Below, in pieces: positions 35,560 through 48,773 of a stretch of 64,000 bases of DNA (position 1 is the stretch's first letter; each line of letters starts with the position of its first letter). Made by a program: the position numbers and the translations under genes. The DNA is from Mesocentrotus franciscanus (lineage: Eukaryota > Echinodermata > Echinoidea > Camarodonta > Strongylocentrotidae). The stretch lies in assembly GCA_037976565.1 (NCBI GenBank), contig CP137680.1, positions 17,544,861-17,608,860 on the forward strand, in the 5' to 3' direction. The notes under the pieces were generated by a model that saw nothing but the letters and a program-made list of their open reading frames with translations, was not told the origin of the DNA and did no database searches.

Positions 35560-38500
35560 GTAAAAGACTTTTAAAATGATACATTCTCGTTATTGCGTTT
35601 GAATATTAGAAGCTTAAATACAGATTTTGATGATTTACAATTATTATTAGATATCCCCTCCAAAACACCCCTCTCCATAATCGGTTTGACTGAAACTTGG
35701 TTATGTCAAGATTATAATTCATCATTTGCACTTACTGGTTATGATTTTGTTTATGAAAATAGACAAGGTAGATCAGAAGGTGGTGCGGGTATGAATGTAT
35801 TAAACAAGTTCAATTATACAGCTCATGAAGACATTTCATTAATTAATGATATAATAGAATCTCTTTTTATTGAAATTAATATTTCAGGACATATTAGTAG
35901 GTGTTATTTATCGACCACCAAATTCTAACAAAAATGTTTGTTTTTTTGTTTTTGTTTTTGTTTTTTTAAACTCAGGTAATAATTTAATTAGAAACCCCAT
36001 TTTTGTGAACGGTTTTATAATGGGTGATTATAACATAAATTTATTGAAACATGTCACACGAGTTTCTTAAAATGTTTTTGTCTGCCTCTTTCCTCCCTCT
36101 AATTTATAAACCGACCCGCGTCGCAGATTCTTCTGCCACCCTTATTGATAATATCTTTAGTAATGTAATTCCTCACCCTTATTCAAATAGTGTTCTTTCT
36201 GATATTACACACCACTACCCTATCATGACTCAATATACTATAGCTAAGTTGGTTGATAAAGGTGGTCCTCCTCGTTTAATTCGTAAAGTTACGCATGAGA
36301 ATGTAGCGCGTCTTGGTGCTAGTCCGGCTAATACTGATTGGTCTGCAGTGTATAGTAATAATAACGTTAACTTGTCGTATGATCTTTTTTTAAAACATAT
36401 TTTTAATAATCAATTAGATATCGATATCCCACCAACAAAGAGATAAATGTTCTAATTATAAAAAAATGCCCTAGACTCCCATGGATTTCTAAATCCTTAC
36501 TACGATCGACAAATAGAAAAAAATATTTTGTACTACAAATATAAATTAAACGGTACCAATAAATTTAAGTTAAAATACACTTCATATACAAAAACATTGA
36601 TTAAGATTATACGCTTAGAAAGAAAGAAGGTATATTTTAATCGATTAACATTATTTAAAAATGATAGGCCTATGCAAAATACTTGGAAGATTATTAAACA
36701 AGCAATGAATGTAATAAAAAATAAATCAAACATTACCAAAATCCGACATAATAATGTGATTGTTGATGATCCTGGTAATATAGTAAATATCTTTAATGTT
36801 TATTTTTCTCTAATTGGAGAAAATCTTGCTCAAAATATTCCTGCTTCTGACAAGCACTTTACTGATTTTTAAGTAGTCCCAATCCTGATTCTATCTTTTT
36901 TGTTCCCACTCATAAATATGAAATTTTAGATATAGTCTCTAATTTAGATAATAAGAAAAGTTCAGGTTATGATGGTGTTAATAATTTTATTTTAAAAGGT
37001 ATTTTCCTGCCATAGTTGATCCCCTCGTACACATTTTTAATTTATCCTTATTAAATGGTCATATCCCGGATATTTTGTCCCTCTTTTTAAGAAAGGAGAT
37101 AAATTAGACATTAGTAATTACCGTCCCATTTCTTTATTGTCTACACTTTCTAAGGTTTTAGAAAAGATAATATATACTCAGACTGTTTCCTTTTTAAATA
37201 TTCATAACATTTTTTCTAATTTTCAATTTGGTTTCAGAGAAAAAACATAGCACTAATCATGCTTTATCGTCTTTTGTTGATGAGGTGGCACATGCTATTA
37301 ATAAATCTTTACACATGGTGGGCATACTAATCTGGACTTCTTCAAGGCCTTCGAAACGATCAACCACAATATTTTACTTCATAAACTTTCCGACTATGGT
37401 GTACATGGGAAGGCCTTGGAGTGGTTCGGAGCTACCTTTCCAATAGAAAACAATATGTTTCCTTGAATAATGTTGACTCAGAATTTCTTAATATGAATTG
37501 CGGCGTCCCCCAAGGTAGCATATTGGGTCCCTTCTTATTTTTTCTTTATATAAATGATTTCTGTAAATCGTCTGACATATTGTCATTCATACTATTTGCC
37601 GATGATACTAATTTATATTTTTCTCACAGTCCGTTCTCACACAATCAACTTACTTTATCAGAAACTATTAATGTTGAACTATGATGTATGTAGATTTCTC
37701 AGTGGATTAGAGCTAACAAATTTTCTTTAAATTTTCAGAACTAAATATATGCTTTTTAGTAAATCAATAGATTCTTTGCCATTAAATATTGTTTTTGATA
37801 ATAATGTGTTAGAAGAGGTGCCTCATATTAAATTTTGGGGAGTAACTGTCGATAATAAGCTTTCATGGAAATGTCATATTGATAATATTGTAAACCATTT
37901 CGCGTAATATTGGGGTAATAAATAGATTAAAAACTTGTCTCCCAATTTCGTCCTTGTTTATGTTATACTTACCATACCTAAATATTATTTTCTTTTTGCT
38001 TGGGGAATACACACAAATCGTTGTAAAATAGACTTTTTGTATTACAAAAAGGCTATTCGGGTTATCTGTAACTTTCCTATACGCTCTCATACAGACCCAT
38101 TATTTGTTGATAATAAATTATTAAAAATTAACGACTTGTACTTGATTTTATGTTTTTTTTTAAATCAATCAGTTCATAATTACCCAACTAGACAGTCGAA
38201 TGAATTTCATTTGCCCATTTTTTAAACTCTAGTAGCTCAGAACACGTTTATTTATGTTGGTCCCAAATTTGGGAACACTCTTGATATAGGCATAACACAT
38301 TCACTTTCACCCAATTCTTTTAAAGAAAAGTTAATTTATTTTTATTTCGACATTATGAGAATAGTTAATTTAATGTTTTTTTATATCAACAAAGGGTCAT
38401 CGCAAGATTAATCCCAATTGGTGCTACTAGTATATAAAATTAAAATTGCGCGCTCAGCCTCTCTCATCATGCTCTTAATTCCTATGTGCTTCCTATTTTC

Positions 38501-39006
38501 ATAAACACTGTCCTTCATTCATGCGGTCCACACCCACTCACCCCTTTTCTATGTAGTTCATAATTCTACCCTTGTGCTTCCACGCTGCGTCTTATATGTT
38601 GATACCTGTTTTCGTCAGTAGTCGCCGTAGACACAACACTTGTTTTTTATATTGAGTTAATTTTGTATAACATTATTTGTTGAGGGTCCACACTTTATAT
38701 ACAAGCTTTGCTTTTTAGTGGATCCCTCCATTTTCACTTGACATATCGAATATATACAGCAACATTTTTATATATTTTTTCTTCTTGATTTAGATTGTAT
38801 GATATGATTATCCTATAATTCCTTATAACTAAATTATGAATTAGATATATAAACGATGTATTTTGTTATGTAGAGAAAAGTAACATGTACACTTACTTTT
38901 GTATACTTTGTAAAATGTTGTTTGTAAATAATGTACTTTATTCATTGTACATAATTTGTGTTTTCTTGTTGAAAATGGAAATAAAACTTGAACTTGAACT
39001 TGAACT
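35560..39006 (+). mobile_element. Decayed non-LTR retrotransposon (CR1/L2/jockey-type LINE)
   Basis: A LINE whose single long ORF is broken into several frames. The endonuclease domain is visible at 35593-36250: LTETWL, then after a frameshift IYRPPN and MGDYNINLL, and SDITHHYPI in the next block. The reverse transcriptase follows: SSGYDGVNNFILK (about 36960), ISNYRPISLLSTLSKVLEKI (about 37110), GVPQGSILGPFLF (about 37505) and the catalytic FADDTNLYFS (37594-37623). The C-terminal part is recognisable at about 38030-38222. A T/G-rich run (35938-35969) interrupts the endonuclease. The element ends in short tandem ACTTGA repeats at about 38988-39006. It is a non-autonomous fossil. The 5' end is not defined. 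Confidence 0.88.
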
Positions 39007-39256
39007 AAGGTAGCTGAATTCGCCATCGAGACAGAGACTCTGCGTAGCTATACTTTCGATAGACTAGTCTTCCGAAAGTATAGCTTGGCTAGGTCCTATA
39101 GTTTGGAAACTATTTTCTTTCCGGAAGAAACTATTGGTAAACACAACTACATCTGATAACAATGTTTAATGTACTAGTAGTACAAGACGGAAATAATGTC
39201 CTTGTGTCCAAAATGTTACATTTCCTTTGAGTAATGCAAGGAAACAGCGAGCATGG

Positions 39257-39280
39257 TGAGAGAGAGAGAGAGAGAGAGAG
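39257..39280. repeat. GA microsatellite
   Basis: Twelve near-perfect GA units. Confidence 0.9.
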
Positions 39281-40244
39281 CGCGCTATTTTTTTTTAGGG
39301 GTGACCGTGGATGAAAATCGTTACTTCTTGCATAAAAGGTATTATTTACTCAGTTTTGTGGTTAGAGTTGTGACATAAAGTCAATCAAAATGAATAGTGT
39401 GTTTGCAGCTTAACGCGTTGCATTTTATTTTTAATTTCTGGTGATATTCTATTTACTTGTGATTATTGTTAAAATTCAACTGTGATCACAACCTTGAATC
39501 AAATTATAACTCCAACTATCTCGTCCACCTTTCTCGTCATGTCTTTTCTATTTGCTTAGCTGTTGGTGCTAAGTGTGATACCCCCTTTTAACAAAAAATG
39601 GGACAGAGAAACAAATTGCATCACGACTAGGTGCAGAAGCGAAAACACAAAAAGTGGGCAATATCAATCGATGCAGATTGAAAATGTGATCAACTTCAGG
39701 AGATGAAGGACTATAGATGTCACTAAAGATCAATGACCGGAATTAGCCAAGAGAAGTCATCGGAGGCTTCATTTGATATATAGCTTCCTTCGAAAACTCC
39801 CCCGCAAATGCCTCATAGCATTCGAAAAGTGATACCTAGGAGCAAATCATTTAAAAAATGAAGAGTTTAATAAATTTCTCCCAGGCAGTAATAAAGAAAT
39901 AGGAAAGTAATGAAATTGTAACTATATTCCCTCTCTTGATAGAATGGACAGAGATGTGGCTCATTTCGCGGTAGGGCGTGTTGAGAGCACGTACATTATT
40001 TTATCCCCAGCGTCTTTAGCTCTTTCTCGAGCGTTTGAACAGACTACACGAACCGGTGTAGATTTCGCAATTCCACGGACATCCCGGAAAATCACTCTTC
40101 AAGGAGCTCCTGTATCTTGACGTAATAGAATATTGAATAACTGTCCAAAGGCTCCAAAATTGACACTCAATATTACTTAGGTCCCTCTTATTTCTCTGGT
40201 CATGATGAGGGTAATAAAGATTGTTTAATAATAAGGAGTAAGTC
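39281..40244. other. No gene seen
   Basis: AT-rich unique-looking sequence between the LINE and dispersed-repeat copy 3. Confidence 0.5.
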
Positions 40245-40590
40245 TTTAAAGGCATCGGTTAACAATGTTAAATCTGAGATGCATGGCCCTACGTGTTATC
40301 AGTGTCTGTGATATGGTGTAATATTGAAGCCCTAAAAAAAATTGCACTTCAAAATGATCATGAAGTGCCTCAAAAAATCTTTGAGTGACCGGTTTTATCA
40401 TGCTCATTTTCCACAGTAGACTGTAGTGTTATAAAAACCGTTAGGAAAACGAAAAATGAAATTTCGATTTCCAATCATATATATCTTGATAATCAGACAG
40501 GCGATCGGCTTGTAAAAGTCATGGGATTCCTGACTAACCTAAAGGTTAATAATTATGATTGCAGCATGAGCTAAATCCAGGATTTTGTTT
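40245..40590 (-). repeat. Dispersed repeat family, copy 3 (reverse orientation)
   Basis: Reverse complement of copies 1 and 2, from AAAGGCATCG...TAACAATGTTAAATCTGAGA through AGGCGATCGGCTTG to CCAGGATTTTGTTTC. It includes the internal segment missing from copy 1. Confidence 0.9.
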
Positions 40591-42566
40591 CACTTTAAAA
40601 AAGAACAAACATATAATCTATCGATTTTACATGTAAGCGCTACTTTCATTAATAATCGAATCTGATTTGATGCTATTGAAAAAGTTTTGTTTTAACATAC
40701 GCGAGGATACGCCAGTGATGTTAATGAGCAATCCAAGCTATCTAACATGTTGATTAGGATAAAAGCAGGGGGAAGAGAACAGATTACTGAAATTTTGAAT
40801 AAAATCGAAAAAACTACGAAAGTTGTAACCACTATATACAAAAATTACGAGAATCTCAAATTGGCGAATTACTCATTTCAATGTGACGTATTTTAACACA
40901 ATCCTCGCATTCGTTGAACTCTTAAATATCATAAAGTTGCGTTTTCTCGTATGCGCCTCGACCCTCATGGGAGTACTCAAAATATGATATGAATTAATGA
41001 GATATTAAACGTGCCCCAAAAGACAAAAGAGAGTCTTCTCAGACATAAATTTCGAGTAACATTCAAATGGGAGAGTTGGAAAACACAACAGCACAGCGGC
41101 ATTACCAATTCTGACGCATGTACCATATCAGTGGTCTGCCTCTTTGCTTTTGTTTATTGGTTTGATTTTTGCGTTTGTTTGTTTCCGCTTTGCTTTCTTT
41201 GCTTTGCTTTGCTTTGTTTTGTTTTGCTTTCCTTCAGAGTAACTTCCCATGTCAACCTTAGATTTTAATTGAACGTGCTGAAGTCAAACAAGATTCTCAC
41301 TATACCCCACTAGCCATGTATTAATGATCCCCAATTCCTTCCCCAGTAAGACAGATAGGATCTCGATGTGAACGTGTTTCTTCTGAATTGATATCCCGCT
41401 GGTGAAGGTGCAGTCTCAAATTCCATTTTCTTTTCATTTCGTGACATCACCCCACATTCAAAGCGTGCTTCATCAATCTTAGGCTGCGTTTATACGGTCC
41501 TCCTTAACCCGATGCTCAACGGTGTTTTTTCTTAATTTTAATCCAGTTAACGCGAGGCGCCATCTGCCGCTGACGTAAGGCAGCGCCAGCGACTGACGCA
41601 GATTTTGACGCGCAATGCATATGAGATTTATACCGTACAAACATTGAATGCAAAGTGAAACGCGCGAACATGCGGTGCACAGTAGGGTTAAATTTTTATT
41701 ACTGGCGCATAGGATAATTTTGTTACAGAATTGATTAGCGCCAGTAAATTGACGCAATGGAAATGACGCCGAGTGTGCAACATTAACAATGCGCCAATCA
41801 CTGACACATTTATACGTCAGGCACAAGACGCCTCGTGTGCAACTCGCATAATACTGAATTCGCTCGCTGTCAGAAAATCACAGTGCATCATGGTGTGATC
41901 ACAAAAGGCGTCGTGATATCTCACACGCATGGACAGAAAGAGGTCTCGGAGGTTCGTAGAAACACGCCCTTTACGTCCTTGCTGTCCCTCGCCTGGTGCT
42001 CGCGCGGCCGTCGGGGTTAGTTGATTGAGAGATGCCTAAAATTATCACCCTTGGGAGTACCTTTACAGCAGCCTAATGAACAACTGCTGTTGACAGTCGA
42101 AAAACCTTGCTTTGATTATCTGGTTTAATGAAGACCCCGAGGTTTTAGTCCAACCGCTGGATGATTGATGCGTGTGCCTTTCGATGTTTTATTTTTCTTC
42201 GTCGTCTTCTTTCTCCTTTTCTAACTCTTCTCGTCCTTAGCACTTTGATCCCTTGTATTAGAACTTGACTCCGCCATCCCTCTCAAAACAAACGGTTTTT
42301 ACAGAAAATTCATGGCGGTGTAAAGCGCTCTGGTTGCCCCCTTAGGGCCCGTAGTGTATTGATGATCCTACTCCTATTGCATTGAAAATAGGACTAGAAA
42401 GTCTCATGGCCCGAGGCTTTTACGTCATTTACAGACTGCAGTGCGTTGGCCCAAATAAATATTGACGATTGCTGCCTGGAATATGTTTTGTGTGTGTGAT
42501 GAATTGTTGTATTAAGGACATTCAATCAATTACTGGGACTAGGGATTTCACATTCATCATTTTCTA
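40591..42566. other. No gene seen; possible decayed element at 41480-41850
   Basis: Between 41480 and 41850 GC content rises and GACGC/GCGCC words recur, starting GGCTGCGTTTATACG, which resembles a MITE terminus. A matching far end was not found. The 115-codon minus frame there has no domain. Confidence 0.35.
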
Positions 42567-42576
42567 GCCTATACAC

Positions 42577-43181
42577 CCAGGGGTCTCAGTCATGTAGAAA
42601 TACTGTAACCATGCGTGACCACAGGTTTTCCAGGCACCCCCTAAACGAGGATTTCTTCTGAAGCCAAAATACACCCTAAATAAGGATTTCGCGTGGTTTT
42701 TTCACACACTATACGGGTATTTCACAAAAGTGTACTCCTAAACAAGTGTTGTAAAATTGTAACCCCTTGAGAATTTTGAAGTGGGATAGGGAATACCATT
42801 TAAGTTGCTGATAATGTAAAATAAATCAAACTGCGCTTCTGATGTAAAATTCACAATGTAAAAATGTATTTCAATAGAGAAGCAATAACATCAACCTGCA
42901 CACTTCCAAATGGGTTTAATGCACAGCCATCCTACGTCTTTTCTTTTCAAAAAGGCAATTCGGAGTCGGGATCTGGAAAAATACCCCTAAACGCGTACAC
43001 CGGCGCGTACAGCAGGATTTTGAAAAAGTACCCTTTTCTTGAAAATGGCCCAAAATTGACGTTTTTAACCCCATAAGGCGGCACCGCGCGGACCGCGTCC
43101 AGTCTATAAAAAAACACCCCTTTATACGCGTTTTCTTGGTCACGCATGCTTACAGTATTTATATTTGACTGAGACCCCTGG
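42577..43181. mobile_element. 605-bp Mutator-like non-autonomous element with 10-bp target duplication
   Basis: Termini CCAGGGGTCTCAGTCA at both ends, extended to about 45 bp (ATACTGTAA-CATGCGTGACCA). The 10-mer GCCTATACAC lies directly outside each end (42567-42576 and 43182-43191), so insertion boundaries are exact. Target duplications of 9-10 bp are typical of Mutator-like elements. The interior has repeated ACCCCTAAACG phrases and no transposase. Confidence 0.85.
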
Positions 43182-43391
43182 GCCTATACACGATAGGTGT
43201 AGGGCCTAGGGCAGTACGTGAATTCAAATGCTTTATATCTTATCTTTATTTACTGGTTTTGTTCACGACGGAAGCCCTCTTTCTTGTACTTGTATTAATC
43301 GAAGTATAACTATTGATACATTTTACGAATACTAGAAGTTTTTTTTTTAATTGTATATACCACTTATTATATTACATATAGTATATAGTAC

Positions 43392-43534
43392 ACAAATATA
43401 CAATGACACTCGAGAATCTAGCTAAAACTATTCGCATCGAAGGAACAAGATGGCCCTCGGGAGAATAGTACTATTGATATTCCTGAGTGCGAATAGTTTT
43501 AGCTTGTTCCGAGAATGAGTCATTGTATATTTGT
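43392..43534. repeat. Fold-back element
   Basis: ACAAATATACAATGA at 43392 and TCATTGTATATTTGT ending at 43534 close a stem that also pairs CTAAAACTATTCGCA with TGCGAATAGTTTTAG. A wider pair, TATATCCCTTA (about 43548) and TAAGGGATATA (about 43979), encloses the next 430 bp. Confidence 0.7.
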
Positions 43535-44953
43535 TTTATATCCCTTACACCTGTATCATTCATAGACACTTCTGTAATAACATGTATCGTACTCACATTC
43601 ACATCACATCAAAAAAAAAAAAATAAAGGAAAATTGCACGGCTCAACCGGATGTAAATATGTTTAGCTGGCGCTATACAGGTACTGCAGTACGTAGTGTA
43701 CTGCACCCGGTACTGCAGTTACTGCACAGCGTAAATTGCACAGCGTGAGCGCCGTGACACCGCGGGAGTAGCCCGCGCGGAGGCATTTGAAATCCCATAC
43801 GCTCGCTGAATTTTGCCAGTTGGGGGGCGGGAAAACGAATAGTTCAATTTTTCCCTAGGGAAAAAGTGAACTATCGTGACGTCAGCAATAAAAAATGAAC
43901 TATTCGGCAGGAAACATATTTTATATTAAAACTATTCTTCTTCTTGTTGTGTACACTCTTAATGCAACAATCTTACTATAAGGGATATAATACATGATAT
44001 ACGAGTAAATGTTCCAAGTGCCCAAACTTACGGAGCGATTCCATATGACATGTTTGTCGTATTTCTTTTCATTGTATGTGTTGGTGTTTTTTGTTTTTGT
44101 TTTTGTTTTTTTTTTTGGGGGGGGGTACATGTTTAATAATGTGCATTATTTTCTGCCTTGTACCGTTCTGTGTATTCGGACAGTAGCCTAGGCTTGAAAG
44201 TATCTGACAATTAAAAAAAACGTTCTAGTATTCGTAAAATGTATCAAATCCATCTTACACATGTACTTTCAATAATTCGGAAAATAGATCAAAGTTGTTG
44301 AGGAGGATGGTTTTATAGCTTACTACTGCGTATAAGCGTATAAGGGATACCGTCAAACGGTTATACTGAGTTGACTATGATGCTATAAATGGGTTGTTTA
44401 GAATAGCAAAATGGAAACTTACAAAAACTTGCTAAAAATCAGGGATATGGACACTGAGATGGACTAAACGATGTATTGTTCTCTGCGTCTCGTTCTTATT
44501 TGCTTATTTTTCTCAATTATCATGGATTTCCACCGAAAAATCAACTCAAGGGCAATTTCAATACCCCATCGTACGGATGGCGTTTTGGATTACGTGATAC
44601 ATCATTTTCATGTTTGCACATGTTAATAGTTGACGCACAAGACAGTTATTGCCTTGAATTGATTTTCCCAACGTAGTTGCGATTGTGTTTGAAATTTATT
44701 TGGCGGATATTAAATAAATGGCCTAAAGGCTTGTTCACATATGGCTCGGTGAACCGCTGCAAAAGAGCCGCCATGTTTTTGTATACGTGTAAATGAATGG
44801 TAACTGCTCGCAACAAAGGATTTGTGCTTTTTCACTGAGCTCTGTGTTATTAGATACTAAAATGTGAAGCGTATCACACTTTACGTCATCATTAACAAAC
44901 ACAACAACAACAAAAACACGCCACGGTCTTGCCGCGTATTGTCTGAACGAACC

Positions 44954-45548
44954 TTAAAGGGATGTCCACCCTGATAATAAGTTCGTTTTAATATAAGGAG
45001 AAAAATGAGAAGAACATATCAGTGAAGGTTTGAGGAAAATCGGACAATAAATACGAAAGTTATGGATTTTTTTAATTCACAACTTTTCATGAAATACTTC
45101 AAATCTGTGAGTCAAATTGGCAACGCGGTCTCTAAATATGATGTCACCTCCTCACATTTTATCCTTTGTTGAATGCAAGAAATGTCATTAAATTCCATTT
45201 TGGTCAAAAGATATATTTTCTTCATGCCTATCTCGATCATATATCACGGATAACACGTTCTTTCATGCACCCCCATATAAAGATAGGTCTACTATCCATT
45301 AACATTCAGAGAAATGGAGATTTTGGGTCATTCTGTCATTCAGATCAGTGGTGAATTGTGAGGGGATGACATCACAATTTCTGACCGCATTGCCAATTTG
45401 TCTTAAAGATTCAATGATTTTCATGATTTTGAAAGATTCATAACTTTCTTATTTGTTGTCCGATCTTTCTCAAACTTTCACTGAATTGTTTCTTTAATTT
45501 TTCTACTTCTATTAAAACCAATATAATATCAGGGCAAACTTTCACTTA
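44954..45548. mobile_element. 595-bp long-TIR element
   Basis: About 110 bp arms: AAAGGGATGTCCACCCTGAT at the left, with GTTTGAGGAAAATCGGACAA and GAAAGTTATGGATTTTT mirrored at the right as CATAACTTTCTTATTTGTTG, TCCGATCTTTCTCAAACTTT and GGGCAAACTTTCACTTAAA. Related to 7158-7913. An apparent 62-codon frame inside is not a gene. Confidence 0.8.
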
Positions 45549-46425
45549 AACTCTGTGTAACAGTTACTTGGCTAAACAATCTCTTCATATTATTATCATA
45601 GCCTTGTAAACAAAAGAAAAACTTCATTAAATAAAGAGTTGGCTATCCTCATCGGTCACCCCCTAAAAAGTAGGACAGAAACAGAATGGTAAATTATAAT
45701 TATTGGTTACGCATACAAGGAATGATAGGGAAATTTAAAGAATATGATTTCCATGGTATATCCATTACGATTCTGATATGACTGGGAGTTTTCGTCGACA
45801 CAAAAGTAACTAGTCTAGCGAAATACTTGATGTGGAAGATTGCTTCGGATAGCGCCTAGTGGCGTAGCGCCGTGGAGGGCACGTATGAAGCACATGATCC
45901 TATCGAATGGTGTGTGAGAGTGAGGAGAGAAAGAGAGAGAGCCAGGGACAGACAGTATATTTATATATATAAATATGGATTAAAATGAATGTGAGAAGAA
46001 GATGACGCAATACTCATGATACTCGATTTCTTATGCATTGTATCTCTGATTCCTCAAAATGTGTATCTACATTTCAAATAGAAACCCATATGCACTTTAA
46101 ACAAGTCACCTACACCCTACCTCACCTTCCCAAACCTTGACTGACGCTAAATAAGAAAATAATGAAATAGTTTAACGCTATCGTAATGAAGATATTTCGC
46201 GTAAAGTCCGTTGGGATGGGATTCAAAATTAAATTAAAAAAGATATGTATCCATTCCTACTATACCAGAGAATAATTTTCAATCAAATAGATTGAAAACC
46301 TCAACCAATACAATATTTTGCATAATCATTATTTTGTCGTGCATCTGATTTCTTCCTTCTTTCTTCTTTTCATATAACTTCTGTTTTTATTGAAGGACGT
46401 TTAACGCAGACGGATACTCTTCTCT

Positions 46426-46925
46426 CTCTCTCTCCATTCCCCCCTCCCTCTCTATCTCTCTCTCTCTCTCTCTCTCTCCCCCCTCTTCCCTTTCTCTCGA
46501 TGTCTGTCACTATCCCGTTCTCCCTCTCTTTTTCTCTTCCTCTTCTATTTCCCTTTAAAAAAAATTCCTCTCCTTCTTTTCTCTCTGTATCTAACTAACC
46601 CCCTTTAAAAGAAATCTCTCTCTCCTCACTCTTCTCTGGCCATATTCTTTCATTCCCGTTCTCATTCCGGCTATGTCTCCCACTGCCCGTCTCTCTCTCT
46701 CTCTCTCTCTCTTTCTCTTCCGTCTCTCACTCTTTTCCTTTTCACTTTCACCCTTTCATCCGCTCTCTCTCCCTCTCTATCTTTCCCTTCTCTCTTTCTC
46801 TCTCCTACTAGTCTCTCTCCCTTCTCTCGTCTTCTCTCTTTCTTCACTTTTATCCCGCCCTCCGACTCTGTCTCTCTGTTTCTCGCTCTCTCTCTCTCTG
46901 TCTCTCCCTCTCTGTTTTCTCCTCG
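46426..46925. repeat. Extended CT-rich low-complexity block
   Basis: About 500 bp of CT-rich sequence with several pure CT runs. The 99-codon Leu/Ser frame crossing it is an artefact. Confidence 0.95.
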
Positions 46926-47528
46926 CCCCTCTTCAGGCCTCCTTTTCCCTTAAGCTTCGACGTGACAAGTAAAGATACCACTGCAAACATGGGGTCGATA
47001 TGATCGTCACTTTATTAGAGTCCATTACCCGTACACCCAGAGGAGAAATCAATATAATGTTCAATGTCATATTATGCTTTTTACTTTTGATATTGAAGAT
47101 CAGTCCTATAACACCTATGGCGAGCAGGTGTTTCTTGCGCCTTTCGTACGTCGCATCTAACACCTAACCTATTATGAAGAAAGGGAGAATGTGCTAGTTA
47201 TGACGGATTTCCATTTTTTTCCTTCGAATTCTAAAGAACATTTTACGTGTTCTGGTTTATCACAGTAAATTCACTCATACCGAAATGAATTCGAACTCGC
47301 CTCAACATATGTAATCATCAATATTCCAAGGCGACCCTAAATTTTCTTCTCCAGTTTAAATGTGCGATGTAATATTGGTGAAGGGTTTTTTTCTTCTTAA
47401 TTCTAACCCGTTAAATCAACAATCACCCGTTTAAAGCGCAATCTAATTATCTATTATAACTCAGAAGATGTTTGATACTTCGTAATAAAATGGTGAGCGA
47501 GATAAATTTGTTTCGTGTGAAGGGATGA

Positions 47529-47759
47529 TTGAGTTCACAAAATAGTATTAAGTTCGGCGTCGATTTCCGCCTAGCCACCGGGCTTCTGAAACTAGCTTTG
47601 GGCCATCACGCGTGTACGGATATAGTCGATACAATCAATAGTGCTGTAAAGGTTATCGGAAAGAAAAGTGGCCGTCTGCTTTTCAATTCAATCAATATGC
47701 TGGCAGTTCTCAAGAGGCAATCGGTATCTATCATTTTGGGACGGACTGAATGCCTGTAA
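47529..47759 (+). CDS. ORF of unknown status
   Basis: A 76-codon frame opening with TTG directly after a TGA. It reads like a globular protein (FRLATGLLKLALGHHACTD...) but has no upstream ATG, no recognised domain and no clear splice context. Listed only because composition looks coding. Confidence 0.12.
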   Translation: MSSQNSIKFGVDFRLATGLLKLALGHHACTDIVDTINSAVKVIGKKSGRLLFNSINMLAVLKRQSVSIILGRTECL

Positions 47760-48515
47760 AGATTTTTCAAGTTTCAAGGTTTTAGATTTAATCCACGTGT
47801 CCACCTTTAAAGATACTATGTCCCTTTTGCAGCCATCATCAAATTCTGTAGAACTTTGCAGAAATTATGAATATGTCATGTATGTCCTATCCGTGAAATT
47901 TAAACGTTAGCAGTGTCCTAATATTCAAATTATGCAAGGAAACCCCTTTACTTGCTAGACTTCACTGTCAGACACTATTGAGTGACTGACTGGCTTTTTT
48001 CATCTTTGGTAATAACATACATAAAATGAGCTGTAAAGGGTACATGAGTATTTGTCTACATCAATAACCCACTTCTTGTAATAGCCAAAATTAAACTGAT
48101 TGAATCTTTGCGCAGCATAAAACGTACGACCATTCGGTACAATGGTCTGAAAAATCAGACTATTACTTATTGGCTCTATAGCTCTTAAGTCGATACGACA
48201 ACTAATAGTTGTTATTTTCCCACTTAAAGATATTTTCAAGCCCCCTTTTTTTTAGGGAAGTTCTAAATTAGTATTGTCTTTCAAATGCTGTTGGAATTTA
48301 ACCTTTTCATTTTTTTGGCCTGCAAATGGGACATAGTACCTTTAATATGATTCGAAAAGCATACGCTATTTTATGTAGAGAATCATTTTTAATGCATGTC
48401 ATAATCGGGCTTCTGGCAAGTTCATTTAATATATACTTTTTCAGTATCTTAACAGATTCCCATTTTCTGTCTTTGGTGTGTAAACCGAGACTTTTGCACC
48501 CCAGTCAGATTTCTT

Positions 48516-48683
48516 CCGACATCCACATTTTCTGTTTGAGTTCTCGCCATCTTCTTGAGATATTGTTTCCAAAATAACCAAAATAATGTGCCCAATAATC
48601 CGACATCAACCTTTTCTGTTTGAGTTCTCGCCATCTTTCCGACATATTGTTTCGAAAATAACCAAAATAATGAGCCCAATAAT
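48516..48683. repeat. 84-bp tandem duplication upstream of the receptor
   Basis: Units 48516-48599 and 48600-48683 are about 90% identical, both containing TTCTGTTTGAGTTCTCGCCA and AAAATAACCAAAATAATG. The length is a multiple of three, so minus-strand frames show a 28-residue repeat, probably by chance. Confidence 0.9.
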
Positions 48684-48773
48684 CAAATTCTGTTACAATT
48701 CTTTCTCGTTCCATTTTCAAAATAGGTCGACAGTTCGACAGCCGAACCGAATGGTTACTTGGAAATACTTGAC

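Larger units (their letters stand above)
45549..48515. other. Upstream region of the receptor gene; no other supported gene
   Basis: Outside the CT block it is ordinary AT-rich DNA. Any 5' untranslated exon of the receptor would have to lie here, but I cannot place it. Confidence 0.4.

Noticed and set aside
46673..46972. 99-codon Leu/Ser-rich frame resembling a membrane protein
   Set aside because: It is the CT-rich low-complexity block.
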